Origin: Liriodendron chinense
Taxonomy: Eukaryota; Streptophyta; Magnoliopsida; Magnoliales; Magnoliaceae
Length of the DNA: 64,000 bases
Direction of reading: 5' to 3'
NCBI GenBank assembly: GCA_003013855.2
Contig: ML058507.1
Coordinates: 4,836,001-4,900,000 of the forward strand
The notes beneath the pieces are model-generated. The model did not search any database. It saw only the letters and a list, made by a program, of their open reading frames with translations, and was not told the origin of the DNA. A program made the translations under genes and the position numbers. This document shows positions 1 to 9,928 of the stretch, piece by piece. Numbering within the stretch: position 1 is the stretch's first letter; each line of letters starts with the position of its first letter.

Positions 1-357
1 GCTATTTAGTCAATCGGTCCCCATCTACAGCTATTGATTGCAAAATTTCAGAAGAAGTAAGAACGGTCAGGTAGTTGATTACTCTTGGTTATAAATATTT
101 GGTTGTGACACTTACTTCCATGTACTGTCAGTTGAGGGAGATATGCTAGACCAAAGGGTTAAGAAATGTACTTTTGTCCGCTATAATGATGGAGTGAAAG
201 GTTACAGACTATATGATCGGGTTTCACAAAAAAATATATTTAGCTAGGAAGTTAAGTTTGATGAAGGTTATTTGTTTCGAAAGGATGAGCACAAGGAAGT
301 AGAAAAATTAATTGTTGATGTTAAAACAGACAATGGTGAAACACTTGAAGAACCTAA
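1..357 (+). pseudogene. copia pol, integrase C-terminal part
   Basis: About 100 residues can be read, with motifs typical of the region after the copia integrase core: IFGCDTYFHV, a Cys-Phe-Val-Arg-Tyr stretch corresponding to the usual KCIFLGY, and GVKGYRLYD. Integrase joins the cDNA to host DNA; this segment is its DNA-binding C-terminal part and the linker to reverse transcriptase. The first 60 bases need a frame change, and an in-frame TAG falls near 244. The frame stops where CACTA-1 begins. Confidence 0.85.
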
Positions 358-397
358 CACTACGCCAAAACAGTAAAAAAACGACACAAAAAGCTTG

Positions 398-770
398 GTT
401 TAACGACGGACTTAGTCCGTCGTTAAAAAGGATTAGTTTAACGACGGACTACATTCGTCGTTAATATTAACGACGAACTATATCCGTCGTTAAGACGAAA
501 ACAGTCCGTCGCTAAGTACTAGCACCTCCGGCTTTGGCGTGTTTAATCGACAAAATTGTACGACGGACCAGAATCCGTCGATAACTGTAAATTAACGACG
601 AATGTAATCCGTCGTTAATATTACGACGAATCTAATCCGTCGTAAATTAATGTATTCAAGGGGGATTTCCTGCGTCGTAAAATTCTGCTTCTGGAGACGG
701 GACGTTGGGATTTATCGACGGACGTTCTTGGATTTAACGACGGATATAGTTCGTCGTAAATTGAAAATTA
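398..770. repeat. CACTA-1 left subterminal palindromic repeats
   Basis: About eight copies of a palindrome of the form AACGACGGA-N4-7-TCCGTCGTT (for example 402-427, 439-464, 468-492, 558-583, 593-617, 621-645 and 711-765). Arrays like this next to CACTA termini are the usual binding sites of the TNPA protein that brings the two ends together. Same motif at the right end. Confidence 0.9.
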
Positions 771-1905
771 TACATCTCGCAATTCATTTTAAATAAATTT
801 TTTCTTTAATAACTTTTTAAAAAAAAGTTAACAAGTTTAATAAAAATTAACAATATTTAAGAAAAAATGGGATTTGGAAAAATTCGAGATTTTAAAAATA
901 ATATTCTAAATTTAAAAAAGAAATTGACATTTTGAAATAAACTGAGACGTTTGAACGAAGTGTATAAGTTTGAAATAATGTAGACTTTGAGGAAGATTGA
1001 GGTTTTGCATTTTGAAAGATATTGACATATTTTGATAAAAAAAATTAGATTGTAAAAAAATTGGCATTTTGAAAACGAACATCGGAAAGTTTAAAAAATT
1101 GTGATTTTGAAAAAATGTTGAGTTAATCTTGAATAAAATTTATAAGTTTGAAAAAAAAATGTAATAAAATTAATAATGTTTAAGAAAAATTGAAATGTAG
1201 AAAAAATAAAAAATTTGAAAATAATTAGGATTAAAAAGGAACAAAAAATCTGAAAGAATTTTGACATAAATTAGGATTTAAAAGGATTTAAAAAAAGTTG
1301 GCATTTTGACATAAATCAAGAATTTTGAATAAAATTTATTGGTTTGAAAAAATATATTTTTTAAATAGAAATTGTGATTTTTAAAAAGAAATTTAGATTT
1401 TGTATTTTGTAAAAAAAATTGAGAAATTTGATAGAAAATGAAATGTTGAAAAAACAATTGACATTTTGAAAAAAGTGTTTATGTATTGAATTGCGATTTT
1501 GAGAAAAAATTAAGAAGTGTGAAAAAAATATGTAATAAAACTAATAATGTTTAAGAAAAATTAAGATTTAAAATAACGAGATTTTGAAAAGAAATTCGGG
1601 ATTTACAAAGAACCAAAAAGAAATTGTCATTCTTAAAAAATTAAGATTTAAAAAAAAAACTGCGAAGATAGAATAAAATTATACGTGTGAAAAAAATTGA
1701 AAAAAAATTACAATTTTTAAAAATAAAATAGGATTTTGTATATTGAAAATTTTTAAGAAATTTGATAAAAAAAATTTGACATTTTGAATTCTGAAAGTTG
1801 ACAAGTTTATTAGAAAATGTGATTTTGAAAAATAAAATTGTATTATTTAAAAAAAAATTAACAATTTTAGGACATTAGGACATTATACCAAACTTGATAT
1901 TTTAA
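771..1905. repeat. A-rich quasi-repetitive tract in CACTA-1
   Basis: Over 1.1 kb of A-rich sequence with a loose repeating theme (ATTTTGAAAAAAATTGACAT and variants, roughly 17-22 bases), too degenerate to give a fixed unit. No gene is visible. A tract of the same character on the opposite strand lies at the other CACTA's right end (51290-53165), suggesting a structural part of this transposon group. Confidence 0.75.
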
Positions 1906-2000
1906 GAAATCTAAACCGGTCCATCCACTTTGTGAGATAATTTTAGGACATTATAAAAAAAAGGTAAGAACCCGAATCCTGGTGGGTGGGAACCCTGAAC

Positions 2001-2430
2001 GTGGGGCCACTCTGATGAATGGAACTACATCCACGCCGTACATCCATATTGAAAGTTCATTTTAGGGCGTGTTAAAAAAAATGAAGCAATTCTAAGTCCC
2101 GGATGGGACATAGTAGAGGAAACAGTGCTGATTGACCATTAAAGACTTCCTGCGGGGCCACAAAAGCTTTGGATCAAGATGATATTTTTGTGGTCTATTC
2201 ATCTAGGTGTTTGTGACCTTACAAATAGGTTGGATGGAAAATAATGGCAAATAAACATTCCGGTGAAATCCATGAAGTTTTCAAGTGTAGAGATTCAATC
2301 ACAACTGTTTCTATGGTGTGGTCCACCTAATATTTGACTCAGCTTCATTTTTGGTATCATACCCTAAAATGATATTTCAAAATGGTTGGATGGTGTGGAT
2401 TTAAGACACATATATCACTGTAAGCCCCAC
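2001..2430. repeat. Foldback (palindromic) element, copy 1
   Basis: Imperfect inverted repeat. The left arm has GTGGGGCC, then CATCCACGCCGTACATCC, then CATTTTAGGGC; the right arm is the complement (CCCTAAAATGAT, GGATGGTGTGGAT, GCCCCAC). A unique centre carries the family sequence TTGGATCAAGATGATATTT. The arms span about 170 bases each. Confidence 0.8.
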
Positions 2431-2539
2431 AATCAAGGTGTGGGCCCCACAGAGTTTACTTAATATGCAAGCCTTTTATCCAGGCGCGGTTTAGGGTGGA
2501 TCCCTGGATCCGCTAATTAAGGTTGGTGGATTCCTAATT

Positions 2540-2950
2540 GTGGGGCCAATGTGATGTATGTACCTTACATCTACACCGTCCATGCATTTTGAAAGCTCAT
2601 TTTAGGGCATTACCCAAAAAATGAGGAAGATCCAAATCTTAGGTTGACCATACCACATGAAATAGTAGTAATTGAATCCCCACCATTAAAAGATTCATGG
2701 GGACCACTGGAATGTTTATTTTCCATCCAATTTGTTGAAAAGGTCACAAAGACCTGGATGAAGATACCAAACAAATATCAGCTTGACCCAAAACTTTTGT
2801 GACCCACTATAAGCTTTTAATGGTTGAGTACCATTGTTTATTGTATTATGGTGCACCTGAGATTTGGATGTACTTCATTTTTTTAATCATGCTCTAAAAT
2901 GTGTTTTCAAAATGAATGGACGGCGTGAATGTAACACACAAACATCACAC
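2540..2950. repeat. Foldback element, copy 2
   Basis: Left arm GTGGGGCCAATGTGATGTATG, ACACCGTCCATGCATTTT; right arm AAAATGAATGGACGGCGTG and ACATCACAC. Same centre as copy 1 (AAAACTTTTGTGACCCAC). No coding sequence. Confidence 0.8.
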
Positions 2951-3025
2951 AGTGGACGGCACGGTAATGGATCCACCGACCTCGGTGGATACGGGTTCGG
3001 CGAAGCCGCGCCCCTTCCAAAGGGG

Positions 3026-3552
3026 GCGTGGATTTCGTGCGAAAGCCTTGCGCAGGAAGTTCCTGCACTAGGAACCAAGGTGGGGCCCACAGTGATGTTT
3101 TTCAATAAATCCACCTCGTCCATCCGTTTTGGGAGCATCATTTTAGTACATGAAAACAAAAATGAACTGGATCCAAGACTCAAGTGGGCCTCACTAAAGG
3201 AAAAGGTGGGTAGCTAAATTACTACCATTGAAACCTCCCTGGGGTCGACAATGATGTTTATATGACATCCATACCGTTCATAACGTCACTACTACTGGGA
3301 TGAACAGGAAACACAAATATTATCCTGTTTCGAAACACCTGTGGCTCTACAAATATTTCAACTGTGGACGTTCAATCCTCACATTTTCGGCCCACTTGAG
3401 TCTTGGATCGGGTTCATTTTTGTTCTCATGTCCTAAAATGAGCTCCCAAAACGGATGGACGGGGTGGATTTATGAAAATAATCACTGTGGGCCCCACCTT
3501 GGTTCCCAACGGAGTAACTTCCTGCGTAAGGCTTTCGCTGGAAATCCGCGCC
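3026..3552. repeat. Foldback element, copy 3, long terminal inverted repeat
   Basis: The inverted repeat extends well outside the core arms: GCGAAAGCCTTGCGCAGGAA on the left pairs with TTCCTGCGTAAGGCTTTCGC on the right, followed inward by GGAACCAAGGTGGGGCCCAC on both sides. Total arms about 200 bases. Coding-like reads here are chance frames in the palindrome. Confidence 0.85.
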
Positions 3553-3568
3553 TGTTACCGGGCGTGAC

Positions 3569-3945
3569 GAGAAAAATTTTGCTACAGCCACAAGTTATCT
3601 ACGCTAGCTACAACTGGTGTAGTAATGACCCCACCATGATGTATGTGTCGTATCCACTCCATCCATTCATTTGGAGAGATCAGTTTAGGGCATGATACCA
3701 AAAATGAGGCAGATTAGAAGCTCAGGTGGCCCCCAAGAATTTTTTAATGGTTGGCGTTTAATTCCCACTATTTTCTATTCTAGGTCCGCTTAAGCTTTGA
3801 ATCTGCCTGATTTTTAGTATCATGCCATAAAATGATCTCGGTAAATGGATGGATGGCGTGGATACAACAAATGCATCATGATGGGTCATTGGTACACCTG
3901 GTGTAGCTAACGTAGCTTACTCGTGGGTGTAGCATAATTTTTCTC
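3569..3945. mobile_element. Foldback element, copy 4, Mutator-like, with 9-base target duplication
   Basis: It begins GAGAAAAATTTTGCTACA and ends with its near complement TGTAGCATAATTTTTCTC. It is flanked by GGGCGTGAC (3560-3568) and GGGCGCGAC (3946-3954), an 8-of-9 match. A 9-base duplication plus GAGA termini is the signature of Mutator-like elements. At 377 bases with no coding capacity it is a miniature foldback derivative. This copy and copy 7 give the best evidence for the superfamily. Confidence 0.85.
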
Positions 3946-4037
3946 GGGCGCGACTTGGGTGAGATCCCGGAATTTAAGATCTGGTGGGATTCTGAACATA
4001 GGGCCTACCTCTATATATTAATTGCAGTGACAGTCAT

Positions 4038-4482
4038 CAAGTTCTGTGGGTCCCACCATGAGGTACTTGTTATATTCAAACCGTCCGTCCATGTTCTGAA
4101 ATCATTCTAAGGCTGGACCCAAAAAATCAGACAAATCCAAGGATCCAGTGGAGCCACACTGCAGAAAGCAGTGGGAGATTGAACGTATACCATTGAAACC
4201 TTTTTGGAGGTCCCAGAAGTTTTCGATCAGTCTGATATTTATTTTTACCCTTCATCCAGGTCCGTGTGACCTTATGAACAGTTTGGATGACAAATAAACA
4301 TCATGGTGGACCGTGGGTATGTTTTAACGGTGATAATCATTGTCCCCACAATAAATTTATTGGTGTGGTTCACTTGAGTTTTGAATATGACTCATTTTAG
4401 GTATCATACACTAAAATGATCTCTCTAAATAGATGGATGGTTTGGATGTACTAAATACATCATTGTGGGGGTCCACAGAGCC
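4038..4482. repeat. Foldback element, copy 5
   Basis: Left arm TGTGGGTCCCACCATGAGG and CCGTCCGTCCATG; right arm AGATGGATGGTTTGGATG, TACATCATTGTGGG. The central segment has GATCAGTCTGATATTTATTT and the CTTCATCCAGGTC block shared by the family. Confidence 0.75.
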
Positions 4483-4602
4483 TTAATCTTCACAATAGGA
4501 TAGTACAAACACGGTGCTCGTTGACTGCCCACTCGCTCTGCGTCCACCACGTCCCTTCACCAGCTGTAACGTAGCTGGTGTAGGGTGCACCAGCCAACCT
4601 GC

Positions 4603-5113
4603 TTCCGGGAACAATCCGTTGGTGTTCCACCTACCGGCCCACGTGGATAGTATTTTGTATATCCACGCCGTCCATCCGCTTCTCCGGCCCATTTTAGAAT
4701 GTCCTTCCAAAAATTATGCAAATCCAAATCTCAAGTGGACCATACCACTGGAAACAGTGCTGATTTAGTGTCCACCATTAAAAATTCCAAAGAACCCATG
4801 GTAATGTTTCCGTAATGTTTATTTGCAATCCAAGCTCTTGATAATGTCAGGAAGATCTGGATGAATAGAAATTTTGAAGATCAGCTTGATCTAAAACTTT
4901 TGTGGCCCGCGAAATGCTTTTAATGATTATTCATCATTCTTTCTATTGGTATGGTCCACCTGAGATCTGGAACTTCTTATAATTTTGGATTTCGTCTTAA
5001 AATTAGACGTAACAACATATGAACGACATGGATATATAAAAGATACATCAATCTAGGCCCCACACTGTAGAGGTAACACCCACTAAGGTGTTACCAGGGT
5101 AACATCTAATTCT
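4603..5113. repeat. Foldback element, copy 6
   Basis: The right end reads GGTAACACCCACTAAGG then GGGTAACATCTAATTCTCTC; the left end is a degraded complement (CGGGAACAATCCGTTGGTG). Core arms CCACGCCGTCCATCCGC and GAACGACATGGATATATAA. The left terminus seems eroded or overwritten by 4565-4602. Confidence 0.7.
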
Positions 5114-5141
5114 CTCCCGCCCCAAGAAGACTGGCGTGACT

Positions 5142-5682
5142 GAGAGTGGATTTGGTGAGACCCCGGGCTCACCTAAGACGGTGCGGCCCTTACCGTGGGG
5201 CCCAGGTTGATGTATGTATTATGTATCCACTCCGTCCATCCGTTTTTCCATATTATCTTAGGGTATTATCCCAAATATGAATCAGAAAAATTTATCAGGT
5301 GGACCATACCATAAGAAACAGTGGTGATTGACCATCCTACCATTTAAAAATTATTAGGACTCACCCTCATGTTTCTGTATTGTTTATTTACCATCCAATC
5401 TGTTGATAAGGTCACATGATCCTGGATGAAGGTAAAAAACAAATATCAGCTTCATCGAAAACTTCTGTGCCCCATTAATGGTCAATCGCCATTGTTTCCT
5501 ATGTTATGGTCCACCTGATGATTAGGATCTGCTTTATTTTTGGTGTAATTCTCTAAAATTATCTGAAAAAATGGATGGACGGTGTGGATACATAATACAT
5601 ACATCAAGGTGGGCCCCACGGTAACCGACGGTAAGGGCCGCACCATCTTGGGTGAGGCCGGGGTCTCACCTAATCCGCTCTC
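5142..5682. mobile_element. Foldback element, copy 7, Mutator-like, with 9-base target duplication
   Basis: It starts GAGAGTGGATTTGGTGAGAC and ends GTCTCACCTAATCCGCTCTC, an inverted repeat that continues inward through GGTGCGGCCCTTACC, GTGGGGCCCA and TGATGTATGTATTATGTATC. The flanks are GGCGTGACT (5133-5141) and GGCACGACT (5683-5691), 7 of 9 identical. Arms are about 210 bases around a centre of roughly 120. The right arm has an extra CGGTTACCG-type insertion compared with the left. Confidence 0.85.
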
Positions 5683-5689
5683 GGCACGA

Positions 5690-6200
5690 CTTGGGTGAGA
5701 CTGCGAACCAGCGATGTGGGTGGGACCCTAAACTTAGGGCCCACGTGGATGTATTCTTTGTAGATCCATGCCGTCCATCTGTTTCTTTGTATTATTTTAG
5801 GATGAAATGCCAAAAATTAAACAGGTAGAAATTTTAGGTGGACCACAACCTAAGAAACAGTTATAATTCAACTGTGACCATTAAAAACTTCCTAGAGTCC
5901 ACCGTAATGTTTATTGACCATCCAATCTGTTGATAAGGGCACGTAGACAGGGATGAAAGGAAAAAATAAATATCAGGTTGATAGAAAACTTTTGTGGCTC
6001 ACAAAAGGTTTTTAATGGTCATTAACCAGTGTTTCTTATGTTGTAGTCCACTAAAAATTTTAATCTTCTTCATTTTTGGTAACATAGTACAAAAAAATCT
6101 TTAAAAGCAGATTAACGGCATGGATCTACAAGGAATACATCGAGGTGGGCCCTAGGTTCAGGGTCCCACCCACTTCACTGGTTCGGCAGTCTCACCCAAG
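5690..6200. repeat. Foldback element, copy 8
   Basis: Outer arms CTTGGGTGAGACTGCGAACC and GGTTCGGCAGTCTCACCCAAG are complementary, then GTGGGTGGGACCCT on both sides, then the core arms with CCATGCCGTCCATCTG. It starts within or directly after the target duplication of copy 7, so the two are abutted. The right flank repeats TCTCGCCCAAG twice. Confidence 0.8.
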
Positions 6201-6258
6201 TCTCGCCCAAGTCTCGCCCAGAAGCGGACTGCGTAGTGAGCAACTCCGCACGCTAACC

Positions 6259-6717
6259 GTGCAGAGTAAACTTTGAGGGGCCCACCGTGATTTACTTATT
6301 TTATCCACTCTGTCCATCCATCTTAAAAGATAATTTTAAGTATGTAACCAAAACTTTAAGCATATCAAGGTCTAAAGTGGACCACACCATAGGAAAAGTG
6401 TGAACTGAATGTCTACCATTGAAAAATTCTTGGGAGCAAACAGAAGTTTTTGATCAAGCTGATATTTATTTTTTCTCTTCATCCATGTCCATGTGATCTT
6501 ATGAACAGGTTGGATGACAAATAAACATCACTGTGGGGCATGGAAAGGCTTCAACGGTGGAAATCATTTTTCCCACTGTTTCCTATGGCATGGTACACTT
6601 GAGATTTGGATATGCTTAAATTTTGGGCTCAACCCCTAAAATGATCTATAAAAACATATGGACAGAATAGATGAAGCACATACATTCTAGGTGGGCCCAA
6701 CAGAGTTTACTCTGTAC
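6259..6717. repeat. Foldback element, copy 9
   Basis: Outer arms GTGCAGAGTAAACTTTGAGG and CAGAGTTTACTCTGTAC pair; core arms ATCCACTCTGTCCATCC and ATGGACAGAATAGATGAAG pair more weakly, so this copy is fairly diverged. Confidence 0.75.
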
Positions 6718-6761
6718 AATAAGAGAGTTGAGTTAGTTGTTACCTATTCTCCGTAAAAAAA

Positions 6762-7297
6762 GAGAGGGTAGCGAATTATGTGTTTCCCGGGAACGGCTTA
6801 GTGGGTGTTACCCCTACCATATGGCCCACGTGGATGATATTTTGTATATCCACTTCGTCCATCGGTTTATACAGATCATTTTAGGATAAGGTTCCAAAAA
6901 TTATCCAGATCCAAATCTCAAGTGGACCATACCACTGGAAACAGTGTGATTGAGTGCTCCACCATTAAAAATTCCAAAGAGCCCGTGATAAGGTTTTGGT
7001 AATGTTTATTTGCAATCCAAGCTCTTGATAATGTCAATAAGGTCTTGATGAAGGGAAAATATAAATATGAGATTGATCGAAATCTTTTATGGCCCACAAA
7101 ACGTTTTTAATGGTTATTAATCACTGTTTATAGTGGTATGGTCCACCTGAGATTTGGATCTTCTTAAGATTTTTTTAGATCATATCCTAAAATGATATGA
7201 GAAAACAGATAGACAGCATAGATATATAAAAAATGCATCACAATGGGCCCTACATGGTAGGGGTAACACCCACTAAGGCGTTACCAGGGTGACATCT

Positions 7298-7302
<5 letters not shown>
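6762..7302. repeat. Foldback element, copy 10
   Basis: Left end GAGAGGGTAGCGAATTATG then CTTAGTGGGTGTTACCCCTA; right end TAGGGGTAACACCCACTAAG then GGTGACATCTAATTCTCTC. Its outer arms match copy 6 and the elements at 50180-51235, defining a subfamily. The right terminus runs directly into a CT microsatellite. Confidence 0.8.
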
Positions 7303-7340
<38 letters not shown>

Positions 7341-7413
7341 GCACGCTCTCTCTGTCTCTCTCTGTCTCATGCACGCCCCCCCCCCCAACTCTCTCTCTGT
7401 CACTCACGGACAG

Positions 7414-7469
<56 letters not shown>

Positions 7470-7520
7470 TCTTTTCCTCCCTCTCGATCTCGTTCTTTGT
7501 TCCAGCGTGTGGGTGTACAA
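7303..7520. repeat. CT microsatellite with C tracts
   Basis: Alternating (CT)n runs at about 7303-7337 and 7426-7466 separated by CACGCACG and C8-10 tracts. Apparent proteins in any frame are Ser/Leu or Glu/Arg artefacts. Confidence 0.95.
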
Positions 7521-7611
7521 CAACTGCTCCCACTCTCTCTCTCCTCTACTTCCTCCACCAGGTAAAAAACCCTAACCCTAACCTTGCTTACTTTTCTTTT
7601 TTGGATTTTTA

Positions 7612-7694
7612 TTGTCGAATGCCAAATTAGGGATTTGTATTGTCGAATCCCAAATTAGGGATTTGTATTGTCTAATCCCTAATTAGGGATTTGT
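7612..7694. repeat. 28-base tandem repeat, about three copies
   Basis: The unit ATTGTCGAATCCCAAATTAG GGATTTGT recurs nearly three times with single-base changes (AATGCC, AATCCC). It sits between a CCCTAACCCTAACC stretch and the next foldback element. No function suggested. Confidence 0.85.
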
Positions 7695-7699
7695 GAGTA

Positions 7700-8260
7700 T
7701 ACGGACGCGGATTGGGTACTATCCACACCGTCCATTCATTTTTCCACATCATTTTAGGGCACAAGCCTAAAAATGAGGCAGTCCCAAGGCTCAAGTGGAC
7801 TACATGGTGGGGATTAAATACCTACTGTTGAAAAAAAATTTGATTGAACAGAAGTTTTGGATTGAGCTTATATTTGTGTTTTCCCTTCATCAATGTATAT
7901 GTGAAGTTATGAACAACTGGGAAGAGCTCCGTCCATCATTCTTCACCTGTTTGTGCTCTCTACCGTACACGTAGCAAGTCGATTTATCAATCACTACCTT
8001 CCTTCTAGTGGGCCCCACTTTGGATGTATAACTGCACCCATAGATTTGATGTTCAGAAATCTAACATCTAAGCTCGGGCCGAATAGATGGACGGCACCGA
8101 TTGATACATATCCATGCTACGTGTACTCTAAGGTGATGTTCGACCTGAGATTTGGATCTGCCTCATTTTTTGGGGTCATGGCCTAAAATGACCTGGAAAA
8201 ACGAATGGACGGCGTGGATAAAACACATACATCAATGTGGGCCCCACCGAGTTGATTCAC
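7700..8260. repeat. Foldback element, copy 11
   Basis: Left arm ATCCACACCGTCCATTCATT, CATTTTAGGGCACAAGCC; right arm GGCCTAAAATGACCTGG, AACGAATGGACGGCGTGGAT, ACATACATCAATGTGGGCCC. The centre is expanded by roughly 100 bases (7930-8110) that lack the usual family sequence. Confidence 0.8.
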
Positions 8261-8489
8261 GTTAAGTAAGACAATGTGTAGTACATGGACTACAAAAAAA
8301 AATACAGTTGGCAAGAACTCGCAGCATTGGTACTCCGGAAGATGTATGTACTTCATACACATGCAATTAGAAATTACTAGTATGTAGTAGATAAGAGTAG
8401 GTTAATTAGTTGCGATCGATTTAAATTCACATTTGTCAATTATGCACGTCATCTCTAATTTTCTCTATGAATATGTTTCTTGCGTTTAG

Positions 8490-9928
8490 ATGGCTTCGAC
8501 AACCCCATGTAAGAATTGGATGAGGGCAGAAAAGTTTACCCCTGAATACGTGGAAGGTGTTGCAATGTTCTTAGAGTTTGCGAAATAGAATTCAAATGGT
8601 GTTGACTGGCACTGTTGTGCTTGTGTGAAATGTCATAATATAGGTGGGAAGATGGAACTAAAAATAGTTTACGACCATTTGTTTTTTAATGGCATAGATC
8701 AGACATACACGACATGGTTTCACCATGGGGAACAACGTCCAAATATAAGTGCGAGTACATCTGTCGATAATTAGAAAAAGAAATTGTCCCAAAGGCGTGA
8801 AGCAAGAAGAATGGGACAGGTTTGTTGATTTGGAATCCATGGAACAGGCGAAGACTCGTCGTGAAAAGGGAAAGGCTTCCAGACATGAGCTGAAGTTCCC
8901 TCATACGACTGGTAGACGGGGATCTACTAGGACGGAAGAGTTAATGGTAATTTACAAAATTTTATTTTCATACAAAAAGTTAAGAATATTTAATCATGTT
9001 AACATGATTTTCCATTGCAAATTACAGCAAAAGGAAAATCCAGAAATTACCATCACAAGGATAGACTTATTTATGGCCACCCATAGTAGATCCGATGGGT
9101 CTTACCCCACGCAAGAGCTAAGCGTCACAGCTGAAAGAATAAATGCCATAATTGCAAGTGACTTGACTAGTAAACAAAAAGATTTAAACCATGATCCTGT
9201 TGCACAGGTTTTTCATTCATCATCCTCAATTTTATATACATAGTTTTACTTTATCTTTCTATTACTAATATACATGCATCATAATTCATGATGGATTATT
9301 GTATAGGTTTGTGGTCGTGACAGAAGGGGACGTGTCCGGGGTTTGGGTCATATTTCAAAAACCATTATTATTACATCCACCCCCTACATGGAAGAGAGTC
9401 GAGCCAATAAAAAAGCAATTGAAGAAGTTAAAGAATCAATGAATTCATTGAAAAATCATTTTGACGAGAAGATTGCTGAACTTACGCAGCATATTCTTGG
9501 TCAAGTTCAGCCTGCGCATTGCTCCCCTAGTACGGCTGCATCGCAGGTATTGCATTTGACGTGACAAAGTGGCATAATATTTTCGTTTCTTAAGATATAT
9601 ATCATTATTATGCACTTCACGAAAGTAATAAAATTATTTGTTGTAGGCCCATCTTCGATCCGGGGAGGTCTCAAGTCGTCAACAAAACTCGGTCCCAACT
9701 CCAATGATGGAAAATATTTGTTACTTGACAGACATCCGCGGTCGAGTTGTTGCACGTGGACGAAAGATTACAGATAGGGTGGGTGTCGCTGAGCAACATT
9801 GCAAGGTCATATTAGATGCTATTGATGATCCCACTGCAGATGTGTTTAATGATGTTAGCGACAAGAAACTTGGAGATTGCAACTTGGGTGATGTTCTTGT
9901 TTGGGCTAACGTGTTGATGAAGAAATGA
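8490..9928 (+). pseudogene. Hybrid CACTA transposase gene: transposase-associated domain fused to TNPA-type domain
   Basis: Exon 1 (8490-8946) starts at an ATG and encodes a transposase-associated zinc-finger-like domain (PF13963 type): residues about 9-85 with CACVKCHN and TTWFHHGE. This domain normally opens the catalytic TNPD protein. A TAG at 8586-8588 and a frameshift between about 8745 and 8780 break it. The second frame continues with the plant Ptta/En/Spm domain (PF03004 type): LKFPHTTGRRGS, then exon 2 (9028-9207, LFMATHSRSDGSYPT), exon 3 (9307-9546, CGRDRRGRVRGLGH plus a short coiled coil) and exon 4 (9647-9928, GRVVARGRKI), ending in TGA. All three introns are GT-AG and exons 2-4 are multiples of three. 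No DDE core lies between the domains. It is the element's own gene, decayed. Confidence 0.85.

Noticed and set aside
398..770. CRISPR-like array
   Set aside because: Palindromic repeats have no uniform spacers, lie beside CACTA termini, and the DNA is plant.
7273..7630. Overlapping open frames rich in Ser/Leu or Arg/Glu
   Set aside because: Translation of a CT microsatellite and C tracts; no complexity.
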